Source: Tretioscincus oriximinensis
Taxonomy: Eukaryota > Chordata > Lepidosauria > Squamata > Gymnophthalmidae
Direction of reading: 5' to 3'
Length of the DNA stretch: 64,000 bases
NCBI GenBank assembly: GCA_022410635.1
Contig: JAJVDF010000499.1
Location: 695,481-759,480 of the forward strand
The notes beneath the pieces are model-generated. The model saw only the letters and a list, made by a program, of their open reading frames with translations, searched no databases and was not told where the DNA came from. The position numbers were made by a program, and so were the translations under genes. Of the stretch, positions 1 to 27,689 are shown in pieces. Position 1 is the stretch's first letter. Every line of letters begins with the position of its first letter.

Positions 1-1407
1 ATAATTAATCAGTAGTGTAACAGCTGAACATAGAGGCATTGACTGAGTTTGGAGTATAATTGTGGGACTTGCGTACTTAAGCCCAGATTTTTGTTTAACG
101 TAATTCCTGAATTCTATTTGTGACATTATGTCCTTCCTTTCCCTAGTTGGTTAAGCTGATCCCCAGGTCACCTAGTGAGTATGATTTAAACCCAGAAATC
201 CCTATGTTCTAGGCTGACCCCATAGAGCATAGGGTGCATAGAAGTCAGTTGAGATCAACGTAGCTGGAAAAAAATATTCACCATCTTCTGAAAGTGGAAT
301 TTCAAGGTTGACATTGAAATCCTAATTGCTCATGCTAATTTTTTTGGGAACAATGTCTCTGAGTCAAATTTGGCTTTTCTGTGTCCTGTGGGCCACTTCC
401 CTCCTGAGGTAGGAGAAAAAGAATCTAAAGGATTTAAAGTTGATTCAGTTTATCATTTGAATCAATCCATGAGAGCAATTGAGATGTGGAATGTTGGAAT
501 TTGAGACGGTATAAAAATAAGAGGACAAAGACAATGGCCCACTCAAGCATTTTCACAGCAGCTGAGCTTAGACAGTGGGGAACTTTCCCTTATACGGGAG
601 ACGCACTCCATCATATCAGAAAGAAGGAATGAAAAGTGAGCCATATTTTCCTTTCTTCAGACTGTTTTCTGCCCCATGGCATTTAGCAGTGAAATGCTAA
701 CATCTGAAATTGGTAGCTGACCCACAATTCTGTAGTCTCACTTTATAAGAGCAAAGCAAGTGAAGAAGGGTGGGGAAGAGAGGGAGTTAGATCTCTTTTC
801 CACACTGGGGTTCCTTCCAGGCAGATGAAGCTTTACAAAGTGTGGAGAGAATTCACTACGAATCTTTTTAAAATTGTCCGTATTTTCATGTTTTTCTGTT
901 GTCTCCATTAAACTATTCTTCCTTCTCAGCCATTAGAAAACTGGGTCTTTTATCACAGGGCGTTCTTTGTGTGGTTGTATGTGCATTTTAGTAACAACTA
1001 ATTGCAGTATTCAAACAAGGTTATTAATTGTAATAAAATACAATTGATAAAAGCATGTGATAGAGCGCTAATTGCTCTGAGTAATAAAAAATACAAGTTG
1101 AGAATTAAGGGTTTAAAAAGTATGTTATCTCTGAGTAAGAATGTTAGTCTTCCGTAAAGCTTTTTTAATTGCTTTCAGCAACTGAGTTTTCAAATCTCTG
1201 GACACTTGTGACTAAGGGTAACATAACCTCACTCGATACATCCAGGATCTGAACATATTTTGTAAATATCTCTTCACTTAGTCATCCTGTTGGTCTTGTC
1301 AAATAGGCTAAATAATACATCCTTTAGCTTCCAATATTGTTTCAGGGAATAAAGTAGTTTTTGTGGGTTATTAGCATCTTAATTTTTAATATTTGCTTTC
1401 ATTAAAG
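1..1407 (+). other. BPTF: BPTF intron (partial)
   Basis: This stretch lies before the first visible BPTF exon and ends in a splice acceptor (AAAG before 1408). The exon expected upstream, coding the PHD finger and the start of the bromodomain, was not found, so it lies outside the window. The sequence is AT-rich and I see no repeat or gene in it. Confidence 0.75.
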
Positions 1408-1594
1408 ACCTTTCAACCATGGAGGAAAGAATATTGAAACGTTACTATAAAAAAGTGACTGAGTTTGTGGCTGACATGACCAAAATATTTGATAATTGTC
1501 GTTACTACAATCCAAGTGACTCTCCTTTCTACCAATGTGCAGAAGTTCTTGAAGCATTTTTTGTACAGAAACTAAAAGGGTTCAAAGCAAGCAG
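1408..1594 (+). CDS. BPTF: BPTF penultimate coding exon
   Basis: Starts with two bases completing an Asp codon and ends with AG of an Arg codon before GTAAGC. It codes the C-terminal helices of the bromodomain. Confidence 0.95.
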
Positions 1595-2535
1595 GTAAGC
1601 AGATACATATATTAAGTATTGTATGGGTTGTTTTTTTTACAATAACTCAGTTCTTCCCTATACAGTTTACTATTGAGTCAAATTGATTTATAGTAAATAC
1701 CTGTGTATGTGCAATAAGAAATGGAAAGCTTGCATAAGAAAGTATAAAATGCATAGCACTGAAAAAGAGGAAGAAGAAGAACTGGGTTCATATACCCCAC
1801 TTTTCTCACCTTTCAAAGAGACTCAAAGCGGCTTACAAGAGTATTTTTGCCCAAAGGCTCACATTCTATCTTCCCCACCAGGCTCTGGTGGTTCCCATGT
1901 ATCTACTTGCAGTCAGTTGCAATTTCTTGCAATTCTTGCTTTCAAATAGCTGGGTTGGCTAGAGCTACAGGCTAGTGGAAGGTGCTCATCCCTCCCCACG
2001 TCCGACACAGGGCTTCGAAACCCCATCTCCCNGCTGAGAGACGGATTCCTTAGCAACTGAGCTATCCGTGCCTGTAATTAATTAAATCATCAACACCTTC
2101 TCCTTAATCTACTTGAACATACTGTGGAGCTACAACTGACTACTTTAAATTTCAGCAGTCACTTTATTTGAATTTTCCTTAATGGGAAATTATTGATGGA
2201 ATCACCAAGAAATAAAACATAGAAATCAGGAGTCACCATCTGTCTGTCTCAGCTTTTCTCCAGGAAAATTCTTAGATTTCTAACATGTGAACTCTGTCGC
2301 CTTTCTTACTGCAATTTTAACTTTTTGTCATTGTACCATATCTAATTCATGTCAGATCAACCAAATCACACATGCTACACACACGTTTGAAACAAACTTT
2401 AAATGGCTTAATGAAATATGTGACAGTCATTTGAAGTGAACAATGGAGAAGACCAAAGAGGACCAGAAGGGCAAAGGTCTACAGGTTACAAGTGGACACC
2501 AAAAAATTGTCATGGGGACACAATCCTGATTTTGA

Positions 2536-2567
<32 letters not shown>

Positions 2568-4178
2568 TTTTTAAAAAGTCCTTATTTGTTCCTGTAAAGC
2601 AGGCGAGAAATCAACCACCTCCCCAAAACTAATAAAAATGTAGAGCAGCTGCTAAACATGATGCCACTTGCCAGGGCCTTTTTTGGGGGGCCACCCCTTA
2701 CATGCCAGTTTAAGATGCAGAAGCTCAAACACGGCTATTTCTCTGAAATAAGAACATAAGAGCCATTCTGGATCGGGCCAGAACCCATCTAGTCCAGAGT
2801 TCTGTGTCACATAGAGGCCCATGAGATGCACCTGGGCAGTCGCCATTTGATCAACGGGATGGAGGAACAGGCAGGACTCCTGAAATACCATTTGAGGGAG
2901 TCATGAACAGGAGCATATTTTGCTTTCCTCTGTTCGGACTGCCCAGGTGCATCTGGTGGGCCTCTGTGTGGCACAGAATGCTGGACTTGACAGGCTGTGG
3001 CCTGATCCAGTATGGCTCTTCTTATGTTCTTATGATCATGATAGCTGAGATTCGTGGAGAGCAGTTTGATGATAGCCGTCTACTTCACTTTTGCATGATC
3101 CTCTGCAGCAGCCCATGTTAAGACAAAGCCACAAAATTCCCGCTGAAAGAGAACGTTGCTTTCAAGGAAGGCAGAAGAGAAAGCAGGCTGCACCTGGGGA
3201 TGCTTTTGACAAGATCATCTTGGTGCTCCTGTTCTTCATCTTCATGAATAAGTTTGATGCTAACTATTNATTCTATTGTAAAAGGGTGGTTTTTTGCTTC
3301 TCAGGTTAATAGTCTGCCTTGGATCATTGAATAATTCTTTCCATTTTTGGCTTATATTTTGCATCCAGGATTCCAGAAAGATATTTAAATTCAGGACTTC
3401 ACTGGTTGATAACTTTCGTTGTCTTTTTCAGTTTGTTGATTGAATCTTTTTGCAATGCCCTGTTGCAGGTGCCGAATCTTAATGAAAGTCATCTCACACC
3501 TCCCTGACCAGATTTTCTGAGGCCCAAACTGGGGCAATTAATATTCATGATCATTTGCATAACCATGAATATGCAAATCACCCACCAATATGCACACCCA
3601 CCCACTCCGAAATCCCTGGAGCGCACAAAGAAATTGCAAAACGTGCAAGAAATTTGCGATTTTTTTTAAATGTGGGGAGGGTATACTCAGAACTGTCCCC
3701 AGTTGCCAGAGCCCTCTGGTGGTGATGCAGTGAGGTTTTTTTTAATTTCCTCAGCAAAAAATGGGGAAATCACCCCCCTTTGGGAAGGGTTAGAGGTAGG
3801 TGGGTAGATACCCCCAAACCAGGGTATCCCCCCAAAAGGGTCATCTGGTCAGCCTACTGTAGCAAGGCCTTCTCTTAATCCCCTGTTAAAAGCATCCTCT
3901 TCACTCAGACATTCCATGTGTGGACAGCGATCTGTTCTCACCCACTGGAAGCTGTAAATAGTATATTGATCAGTTTTTAATCCTTGCTTTTAAAACGCGT
4001 GTGTCAATAGCCTTCATTTGNTCAATACAAAACTATATAAATATTGAAAGTAAGTACTAGGAAATGTAGTATAACAGAGTTGAAAGATTGTTATCTATTT
4101 AAAGCCGCTAAATTCATTTTTCTCTTTCTGCACTTTTCTAGGTCTCATAACAACAAACTGCAGTCTACAGCTTCTTAA
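1408..4178 (+). CDS. BPTF: BPTF, last two coding exons (nucleosome-remodelling factor subunit, bromodomain C-terminus)
   Basis: Two exons, 1408-1594 and 4142-4178, encode the C-terminus of BPTF, the large subunit of the NURF (ISWI) chromatin remodeller, which reads H3K4me3 and acetylated histone through its PHD finger and bromodomain. Exon 1408-1594 (187 bp, flanked by AG and GTAAGC) reads [16 protein letters not shown], then [20 protein letters not shown], the second half of the bromodomain, with the conserved acetyl-lysine-binding Asn in RYYNPSDSP. The split codon AG|G joins to 4142-4178, which reads [12 protein letters not shown] and stops at TAA 4176-4178. Both splice phases agree. The wording is nearly that of mammalian BPTF, so the identification is firm. 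All upstream exons are outside the window. The last intron holds a SINE, CR1 ends and a MITE. Confidence 0.96.
1767..2074 (-). repeat. tRNA-derived SINE, family A, (TTC)n tail
   Basis: On the minus strand it starts with a tRNA-like head (A box around TAGCTCAGTTGCT, B box GGTTTCGAAGC) and ends in AACCCAGTTCTTCTTCTTC. It is nearly full length and sits in the last BPTF intron. It belongs to a family with about eleven copies in this window. Confidence 0.8.
2535..2563. repeat. (GT)n microsatellite
   Basis: An uninterrupted dinucleotide run of about 14 units in the BPTF intron. Confidence 0.95.
2728..2747 (+). repeat. terminal fragment of the inverted-repeat retroelement
   Basis: The 20 bases match the fixed terminus (AACACGGCTATTTCTCTG) of the elements at 21.0, 24.3 and 47.3 kb. 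Only this end is present, as expected if copies are truncated from the other side. Confidence 0.6.
2748..2846 (-). repeat. CR1-like LINE 3' end
   Basis: In reverse this is the CR1 3' UTR seen repeatedly in the window (CACAGAGGCCCAY, then TCTTATGTTCTTAT). It lies head to head with the plus-strand copy at 2859-3033. Confidence 0.7.
2859..3033 (+). repeat. CR1-like LINE 3' end
   Basis: 3' UTR fragment ending in the octamer tail CTTCTTATGTTCTTATG. The same sequence occurs at 8.15, 20.6, 40.05, 43.6 and 59.13 kb. Confidence 0.8.
3501..3856. mobile_element. non-autonomous hAT-like MITE, long subfamily
   Basis: The right end GGTCATCTGGTCAGCCTA matches the terminal inverted repeat of the MITEs at 17.7 and 62.3 kb, and the left end has CTGACCAGATTTTCTGAGG. 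The interior resembles the copy at 62201-62842 (AATTAATATTCATG and ATGCAAATCACCCA). The left terminus is decayed and no target duplication is visible. Confidence 0.65.
4142..4178 (+). CDS. BPTF: BPTF terminal coding exon
   Basis: Follows the acceptor TTTTCTAG. One base completes Arg, then 11 codons and TAA. The short tail [11 protein letters not shown] is characteristic of BPTF. Confidence 0.95.
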
Positions 4179-4631
4179 AATTCCACATGTTACCCTGACT
4201 CATAGAGCAAGAATCTGGTTGTCTGGATTTTTTTTAATTGGGAAGCCAAAGGATTTTAGTCGGGGTTTCCTGACAAGTCTTGATGTAAACTGCATTTTTA
4301 TCAGTCACATCAGATGATAATCTTGGCTTATCTTGTCCAAAGGACAAAAGAGTGAAATTCAGCAACGTCGTTTTCTTGTCAAGACCGAATTATGCTATTG
4401 TGGCAGGAACAGGAAAATTTTTGTCAAAAGGACAAGAGAGAAAGCAGGCAAGCAAAAGATACAGTAAAATGGGGTCAAGTTATAACTCCATGGAAATGCC
4501 ACATCTGTTCTTCAGTGAAGAAGCTGGTTTAAGTCCACACAGAGAAATTTTGACTGTATTTATTTATTGTTGCAAAAGGACGCTTTTTTATTGCTGCCCT
4601 TCATTTGTCAGCTATTTTTTTTCTTATAACC

Positions 4632-4668
4632 CCCCCTGCCCCCTGCCCCCCCCCAGCCCCCCCAGCCC
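4632..4668 (+). repeat. C-rich low-complexity tract in the BPTF 3' UTR
   Basis: Mostly C with occasional T, G and A, between an AT-rich run and the sequence CCTGGTTATATG. Confidence 0.8.
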
Positions 4669-6456
4669 TGGTTATATGTAACCCATTCTGTATCTTACCA
4701 TGGTTCCTGTAGGTAAAAGTACAAGATGACCTCTAGATGTCTTTTCTTTCTATGAAAGGAGCTGCTATGTACACATGTGCACAAACAAACTGGGAATCAA
4801 CAATAAATTTATTGTTCATGGTAGATGAAACAATTAAGCTTACATAAAAGTTGGGCTCAGTGGTCATGGACTACAGACTTGTTGCCTTGAACATAACAGT
4901 AAAATCTGTCATTTACTCTGCACCGGACTGATATGAGTAAAATCTATTTGAAGGTATCTTGTTTGTAAACATTTGTCAGATTCTAATTTTTTTTCCTTTT
5001 TTGTATTAAAAATTCAAAATATGGATGTATATGAAACAAAATAAATGGAGATCATTGCTCTCTCCACAAATGTAGATGTCTTTTGAATGTCCGCTGACGT
5101 TTTTGAGGTGTCAGGTGAGAGTAAGGATGCCTCAGGTGTGGCAGGAAAAGGAAAATAGGAGTGAAAGTGTGAACAGTTCCAAAATAGGATTCTGCTGACT
5201 TTAGGATGACTGTGATAAAAACTTTTATCGTGGTGCAGTAATTTTTACCTTGAAGACAAAGCTTGCTTTGAGAACTTTCATCCATCTTTTTCCAATAAGG
5301 TAGTTTCAAGCAAATAAGTGATCATGTAGGGCTTAATACTGGGGTCAGAAATTGGTTTTATTTTGTGATTGTTATTTTTTTCTGTTATAGAAAAGATATT
5401 TTAAAAAGAGATAGGAGCCAAAGTGGCTTTACACATTTTTAATGCATTCTAACAAGTCAATTTGTGCTGTCGGTGATCATTTTTTATGTACGACAAAGAT
5501 CGGCAGCCATTGGGTTTTGGTAGCAATTCACCTGTACTAACTAGTTTTGCACTAATTCACAGTTTTGCCCTTCAGTGATCTGGATTTTTTCTGACAGTGG
5601 ATGAGCTTTCGTTGGGTCTAACCTCACCCTGCTATGCAAGAACCTTTTCTGTTAACTTTCTCGCAGATGTTGCTGTCAACCACAGTTTTCTTATAAGTAC
5701 CGTCTCAGGTGTACAGATACTTTGGCATTGATTTCCTTTATGAAAGCCTAAGCTTTTTGTACATAGACACATAGTCGTTTTAACCCATGTGAAATCAAAT
5801 GAATTGTTCATTGTGGAAAGAGCATCCATTTATGCTTCTTAGATAATAGGAAAAAGTATTTGTGCTTTTAGGATAATGTTGTCTTTGGACTTTTTACAAA
5901 GAGATGCTACATATTGTATGCATTATGTTTATAAAAGAAGATGATTTTCAACCATAATCTCAAAATATTGTCTCTTCACAATATTTCTGTATTCATACAT
6001 AATGGCTGGCATTGAAAAACCATGTTGAGAAAATAACTTTCCTACATGTAGGCAATAGATCACTGTTTTTAACCAGTTGTGACAGACTGAAGAATTATTT
6101 TTTTGTACATAATAGGACATTTCATCATAGAAAAATAAAGTAATGTTGTTGGACATCAGATTTGGTGGAGTTTCTAATGAAACATCAGTTGTTTAAAATA
6201 GTAAATAGTAGCTGTGCAGCAATTCTTGGGAATTTTTCATATAATTACAAAAATGAGGAAAATGCTACTTTCATACACTTTTTATCAAGTTTCATCATTT
6301 TTCCTACTGTTTTGTAATATATACAGTTCTTAGCTGTATCAACACAATTCTTAGCTGTATCAACAATGATAATTTTTAGGGTTTTTTTTCTCCTTAAAGT
6401 TTAATTTATGAGCCAGTGTAATGTGTGTACATTTTAAATACCACTTCTGTAAAAGG

Positions 6457-6462
6457 AATAAA
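6457..6462 (+). terminator. BPTF: candidate BPTF distal poly(A) signal
   Basis: AATAAA about 2.28 kb after the stop, followed by AT-rich sequence and then non-conserved repeats. Confidence 0.5.
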
Positions 6463-6779
6463 GAAAATTATATTTACTCAGTTTTTTAAATGAAACAATG
6501 TGCAGAATTACTTGATTTTTTTTCTCCCCTTAATCTGAATCATTATTAAAGTGCCTGTTTATTCAGTTACCGAGATACGTTTCTAGTGCGGGTATTAAAT
6601 ATTACAAATCAAGTAAACTCTCAGCTCTTCGTCGGATTGAAAGATTTGTCAGTCTGTATCTAAACCGAGTTCCAGGGCTTCCCAAACCTTAGGAGTTGCT
6701 TTGTTTTCACTGGATTGGAACCTAGTCAATCAAACCAAATTACAATATCTTCTACCACAGCAGGCAAAATATAAGGAGA

Positions 6780-6860
6780 GGCTCAAACTAGAAACCCTCT
6801 TAAAATTTCCTAGTTAATATCTACATCCTACCTGATTTTCTTTGGCTGCTGCTTGGTATT
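6780..6860. repeat. duplicated non-SINE flank (copy 1)
   Basis: About 80 bp starting GCTCAAACTAGAAACCC are nearly identical to 14819-14894. Both copies sit just before a family A SINE. Confidence 0.8.
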
Positions 6861-7066
6861 TTAGAAGAAGAACTGGGTTCTTATACCCCACTTTTTCTCA
6901 CCTTTCAAAGGGACTCAAAGCGGCTTACAAGGATATATTTTGCCCGTAGGCGTAATTACATTCTATCTTCCCCACCAGGCTCTGGGTTCCCATGTATCTA
7001 CTTGCAGTCAGTTGCAACTTCTTGCAGTTCCTGCTTTCGAATAGCTGGGTTGGCTAGAGCTAACTA
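6861..7066 (-). repeat. SINE family A, 5'-truncated
   Basis: Minus-strand copy with the (TTC)n tail and body. It stops inside the body, so the tRNA-like head is missing. Confidence 0.8.
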
Positions 7067-7786
7067 CAAGTTTGAAAGCTTAGAAGCTTTTTGGTTGGGA
7101 ATTTGCTCTTCCTCCTTCACAGTGTTTAAGACAGATTTATTCAAATATGGCAAATTATTCAAATAATTTCAACAGAGACCCAGTTAAAATATAGACCAGG
7201 GTATAAGTGCAAATAAATAAGTAAAAATTATGTCTTGATACGTAGGTAAACCACAGTTGTTATTATGAGCCTCCATTAAGTTTTAATGCCAGTATGCAAC
7301 TTTCAAATTTGGGGATACCAAAAATGTTACATTCTTTTTTTCTTAATAGTGGCTAAAAAAATTGGCTACATTTTTTCAAAGGAATTGTTTATGTCATTCA
7401 AAAGTCATCATAAATACTATTCTTGGAGATCTTGTTGATGCTGGAAGTTAAATATTTAATTAACATTCTTCAGGTTTCTTTATATAAAATATTCAAACCT
7501 GCTAAATATTGTGGAAGTTTTGCATTACAAGAACAGTAAGGATTCCCAATAGACACCCTGTTTAAATTGCAATATTGAAATAATTGCCTTTGACCCTGGA
7601 GAATAGATGCCTGTATTGTGGAGCTATAAAGGTGTAACTTAATTAAAGTTGGCTTAATTCAGAACTAAATAATTTGCCTTAAGCCATGTTCAAGGATTTG
7701 GGTACATATGAGTAAAAAGCTTCTCGTATCTTCAGTTTACAGTAAATAGAGAAATGCTTCATTGCACCATGATTACTGAGGGTACA
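7067..7786. other. BPTF-C17orf58 intergenic, no feature seen
   Basis: AT-rich sequence in which I found no gene or recognised repeat. Confidence 0.6.
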
Positions 7787-8322
7787 AGCTCTGGTCATCA
7801 CATCTCAAGAGGGATATTTTGGAACTGGAGAAGGTGCAGAAAAAGGCAACAAAAACGATCAAGTGTACAAAATGATTGAAGTGTACAAAATCATGCATGG
7901 GATGGACAGGGTGAATAGAGAAAAATGTTTATCATACAACAAAGACCAGAGGTCACTCCTTAAAACTGTTGGGTAGAAAAGTGAGAACAGACAAAGGAAA
8001 GTATTTTTTCACCCAGAGGATCATCGGCCTGTGGAATTTACTTCCTGAAGAGGTAGTGGTAGCTAAGAGCTTGGATAGTTTCAAGACAGGACTAGACAGG
8101 TTTATGGACACCAAGGGTATAAATGGGTACTAGGATGGATGTCTGGATGTTGCCTCCGGGATGGAGCAACAGGCAGGACTCCTGAGATACCATTTGTAAG
8201 GAGCATATTTGCTTTCCTCTGTTCGGACTGCCCAGGTGCATCTGGTGGGCCTCTGTGTGAGACAGAAGGCTGGACTTGATGGGCTGTGGCCCGATCCAGT
8301 GTGGCTCTTATGATTTTATGTA
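7787..8322 (+). repeat. CR1-like LINE, 3' part with 3' UTR
   Basis: Decayed reverse-transcriptase C-terminal coding sequence (KVRTDKGKYFFTQ and LWNLLPEE type), then the usual 3' UTR and tail. It matches 39864-40220 and the reverse of 58318-59110. Confidence 0.8.
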
Positions 8323-11300
8323 AACTTTTGCCAGCTGACCACGGCAAGATTATAATTCCATTAAGGGAGTTCACACCTTCAGAAACTCCAGATGTTGAAA
8401 CTGAAGTGAATTGTTACTCCAGGTTGGACTCATAATAAAAATCCAATGATGGAAACTGAATGAAAATTTATCTAACTACTTGAAAAAAAACCTGAGGAAC
8501 AAACTAAATGCTTTTGGAACTAACGCCCTTTGGCTTCTCCTGAGGTGGCTTTGGATTTTTATACAGATAATGGAAGTATAAAAATTACCACACAAAAATA
8601 TAAAGGACAAATAACAACAGGCGTCCACTGTACAGTAACAAAAGAATTGTTTTATTTTTGTTATTTCAAAGTAGAACAAATGCTGATCTAGAAATGTACC
8701 AAGATCTTAAATCTGTGTTTGAGCACTAATGGTACCTTTTCACTTTTTGACTATGAATTGGCACAAAACATTTAGTAGCATTTTAAAGTAGAACTATTGC
8801 CGACACTTATAAAGTGGGATGTGCTCTGTCCATGAAATAACACAAGTTTTTGGAAAAGTCATGATAGCTCATCAGTTTTCTACCATGTATACATGGCGTA
8901 CACCTAAGTTTTAAGTTTCCGCCCCCCTTCAGAGTAGAAGAACATACAAACAAAGTGGTTAGTCATTTTCTTATCCATTTTTTGAGTTAGATAATGCTCA
9001 AAGGAAACAGCTGGGCATGCTGGCATGTTCTTCCAGTATGAAAGTGGACTGAAACTGTATTGAGCATTAAATGTGAATGTAAGAGAAAAACCCAGATTAG
9101 GTATAATAAACTATTCATGGAAAACACAGATGACTTCAGTCATACATTTTCTTTTGCATTAACAAGAGGAGACTGTATGCTTCTGTTCATAGTTTCCTAA
9201 ATTTACATTTCAAATGAAAAACATACAAGGGTTGCTTTAATTTCCGCATGTAACTATGGTTTCTTGTTGGACATACAAAGTATTCAGGGTGCTGAAGTAC
9301 ATGATAGTTTTCTAATTTCCATTCTGTAAAAGAGTTGGAAGACCATCTAGGTTCAGGCTCTAGCAGAGAAATGGGATCACTACCTNAAAAAGTACTTCTA
9401 CACCTGTACCGCAGTCCTTTAATGATACCTTGCACCATCGAAGGAGAACTTGGGATGTTTAAATGTAGACAGGACTAATATGTCACAGAAATGAATGGAT
9501 AAAACTATAATCCACTGCTGATTACACTTTCTGAAATAATTTCTTCAGTTTCAAAAGGGTATATTCTTTGAAAAAACTGAATTAAAAAGGGTTTTTCCTT
9601 CAGAAAGCACATTAAATGATAGCGTAGCATCTTATCCTGTCTGTGATGGAAGGAATCTTGCATAGTAGCATGATTAATATTTGAATTAAAAATAGGAAAT
9701 GGTGTAGGAAATAAATGAGTTCCTTCCTCCCACTTGTCTGGACTGTTGCCAGATGGTCTAATTTTAACAAAATGAAATGCCTTCATTCAAGGGGGGTGGG
9801 GAGGAATGGAGCCGTAACATCTTCTGCTATTTCCTCACACAATCTTGACCAACTTTATTCATTAAGATCATGCATTAACCTTTCAAAAACAATGATGGAT
9901 CTTAAGAAAGGAACATCTGGGTATCCACAACTTAGGTGATTATGACCACCTAAAAAAAGTGTGATTAAGAGCACTGAAATTTTTTCATCAAACAAGAAAC
10001 CAAGAATAGGGAGTTGGTTAAATTTGGGACATTAATTTATTATGCTTGAATGAGCTTTGCTATAAATGAATTTAGGAGCCACAACAATGGAACTGGCCAG
10101 TCAATGGAAAACTGACTTCTGTTGATATTATTCGTTTGTGTGGAATTTTGTTAACACAATTGAGAATCGCAGTGTTTGCATGCTGTTGGGTACAGTTCAG
10201 GGTGACTGAATTAATCTTGTTGTGTACATGAGGTCAGTAGAACATCAGCACAAACTATTTTGGTAGCCAAACAAAAAGAAGGGACAGAATAGAAATTTCA
10301 TAAGTAAATGGAGTAAATAAAATTTAACTTTACTCGTGCAAAGCTGTTCTCTCTCTGATTCCAGTTTTTGGTGGGGCTCTGTGACTCATGGCAATTTGGA
10401 TTCCTTTAATCCTGGTAATATGTCATTGGGTATGAGAGAAGATACTGCAGGTTGAGTAACAGAATACTTTAAAAGTTCTTCTTTCTATCAGATCTGGCTT
10501 TTAATCACACTCATTTTGATGGTTATCCAAAACAATGCCCTGCATTTAAAATTGAGTTCCAAATTAAAAACAATGCCAGCATTGAGGATAGGTTTGTTGA
10601 TTTCGTTTAAACATCTTCTATAGGTTTTCTATAGCATACGCAAAAAGTGGCTAATGATGGAAAGTGTCTCCACAANTGATCTTGGAAATTCCTAAGTTAG
10701 TCTATGTCCAAAAAACCTAGCAAGGAAGGCTCGTATGTCAGTAATCTCAGAGATTAACAAGAAAAAGATAGGCAGCATGAGCCTTTACAGGCTACTTCTT
10801 CTGATGCTTGAAAAGACTTGAAAACAGCCTTGAAAAAGCTAGTTACAATAACTATCCAACTGGTTCAGGTTAAGCTTTGGAAAATAACTCAAGGTTTTTG
10901 ATAGAAAGAAATTGAGTGAATTTTTCATGGACATGTTACAGTTCTTGTGGCACTGTTTTGCACTTATAGAAACTTGGCCAGAGTTTGCACGGTGGTGTGT
11001 GGGAGTCAGTCAAATGTATAACCCACTGAAGTAATAAAGACATTAATGGGTTAGACTATTGCTATTGACACAAATTGTTAGAAAAAGTACCTTAATCAAA
11101 TCTGTGTTGGCTATAGGTTGTAATGCAGGGTTGAAACCTTGGAACACAGATTCCTTTGTTGTGACTTTGGTGGTGTCAACGATCAATAGCCCACTGAAAC
11201 CAATTAATGTTTATCTCCCTTGCTCTCCAATCCTTCATGAAGGACCCTTTAAAGATCAAAATAATAAATGTTGCTTTTCTGGTGACAGCTTCAGGCCTGC

Positions 11301-11325
11301 TTGAATACTGAGAACCATTCCATCT
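8323..11325 (-). other. C17orf58: C17orf58 3' UTR and convergent intergenic region
   Basis: Three kilobases without a recognised repeat follow the C17orf58 stop on the minus strand. Minus-strand AATAAA (TTTATT on +) occurs at 10036-10041 and 8651-8656, so the 3' UTR may extend to either. No other gene is visible. Confidence 0.45.
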
Positions 11326-26281
<14,956 letters not shown>

Positions 26282-26970
26282 TGTGAAGGAAACCTTTTTG
26301 CAAACTAAAAGTGAGTGCAAGATTGTCTGACACTTTCCCTTTTTCTCTCTCTCCCCCCCCTTTTTTTTGGCCCTTCCCCCATTCATGCTAATGAGAGGCA
26401 TCCCTAGGGGAAACGAGAATCAGTCACTGGCCAAACTACCAGAGCAAGACCAAGCAGTTTACAATCTACAGTAGGCCTGTGTGGCATTTTTAAAAGGGGG
26501 CTATACCTCCACCCCAGGCCCCCTGGCACTTCGCCNTCAGGAACCCGAAAGAATAGCTTCTTAGCTTCCTGCAGACAGTGCAGTCCTAAAGAGTTCTCCT
26601 CTGTCATGGTACAAGAGCCAAGAAAACAAGGACAGGACATTCCTTTCTTAAAAAATGTTCTTTAATAGTTGTGTACCAATGTGCATCTTGGTCACAACCC
26701 TGGTCTTCATTCTCACCACTTTTGTTTCNTTAGGCTACAAACAGCTGCCAGCGACACAGACTCTCCATGTTCGGAAGAAATNTACCCCTGGAAACTGGAA
26801 CAATCGGAAGAGAAGTCATGCATGGCACACAGGCTGCAGCTGGGCACATGCCCCTAATCCAACTTCACTCCTAAAGAACTGGACTACATCACAAAAACCC
26901 ATTTACTCCTAGTTGGAGCCAATTCTTCAGAACTGAAGTTGTATTAAAAATACATGCCTAAGTCCAGTGA
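26282..26970. other. C17orf58: C17orf58 upstream region
   Basis: On the minus strand this precedes the start codon and should hold the 5' UTR and promoter. It contains a purine-rich tract (A and G runs on -, 26340-26375) and no CpG island or clear TATA box. 26905-26960 resembles an old MITE end. Confidence 0.4.
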
Positions 26971-27238
26971 GAGCCAGTTTGGTGTAGTGGTTGAGTGTTG
27001 GACTCGTACCTGGTAGTCTCCCAGTTTGATTTCTTACTCCTCCACGAAAGCCAGCTGGGTGACCTTGGGCCAGTCACAGTTCCTTGAACTCTCTCAGCCC
27101 CACCTACTCCACAGGGTGTCTGTTGTGGAGAAAGCAACAAAAGCTATGTGCGCCGCCCTATGGTTGGCCGCCCTGAGACCTTCGGGTATAAGGCAAATAC
27201 AAATAAATACAAATACAAATAAATAAATAAATAAATAA
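26971..27238 (+). repeat. SINE family B (Sauria/ACA-like), full length
   Basis: tRNA-like head (GGTGTAGTGGTTGAG, weak B box), body TGACCTTGGGCCAGTCAC and CACAGGGTGTCTGTTG, then CCGCCCTGAGACCTTCGGG and an (AAATA)n tail. Confidence 0.88.
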
Positions 27239-27689
27239 CCACTGCTGGAAACAGCATGCAATCTAGTTTCAATGGGGCTTTCATCTTCTTATTAGCAGCA
27301 CTTCTGGCATTTAAATAATGAATGGATAAAAAGNAGCCCTGATTTCAGGAAGTTTAGATTTTGGCTCATTCCAGCTGATACTTTGGCTAATGTCAGTGAG
27401 TAGTTAAAGGCTCTGGAAAGCCTTCTTCAGGCAGAGCAATTACCTCTTCTTGCTCATTAACCAAAATGGATACATTAGTAGAAAGAGGAAAGGGAACCCA
27501 AAGGGGCTGATAGGCACTGGGATGTTACTTTGGACTTCAGGGTTGTAGTGTTTGGTTTGAATGACCCCAGATTTCAGATACAGTGGAGCTGTCTCTATTG
27601 TCCTCCAAAATCCCTACTATTTTTGGGACGCTATAGTGTCTGAAGGATTATAGTTTTTCTTTTGTTAATAAAAGGTGTGGAGTCTCAAG
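27239..27689. other. intergenic, no feature seen
   Basis: No gene or repeat recognised; one N. Confidence 0.5.

Larger units (their letters stand above)
4179..6480 (+). other. BPTF: BPTF 3' UTR
   Basis: About 2.3 kb follow the BPTF stop without any recognised repeat until 6.78 kb, which suits a long conserved 3' UTR. AATAAA occurs at 4802-4807, 5040-5045 and 6457-6462. The last lies in an AT-rich context and is taken as the distal poly(A) signal. The end is an estimate. Confidence 0.65.

Noticed and set aside
2748..3033. Inverted CR1 ends as a single transposon with long inverted repeats
   Set aside because: Each half is a standard CR1 3' end with its own octamer tail, so two separate insertions or a 5' inversion explain it.
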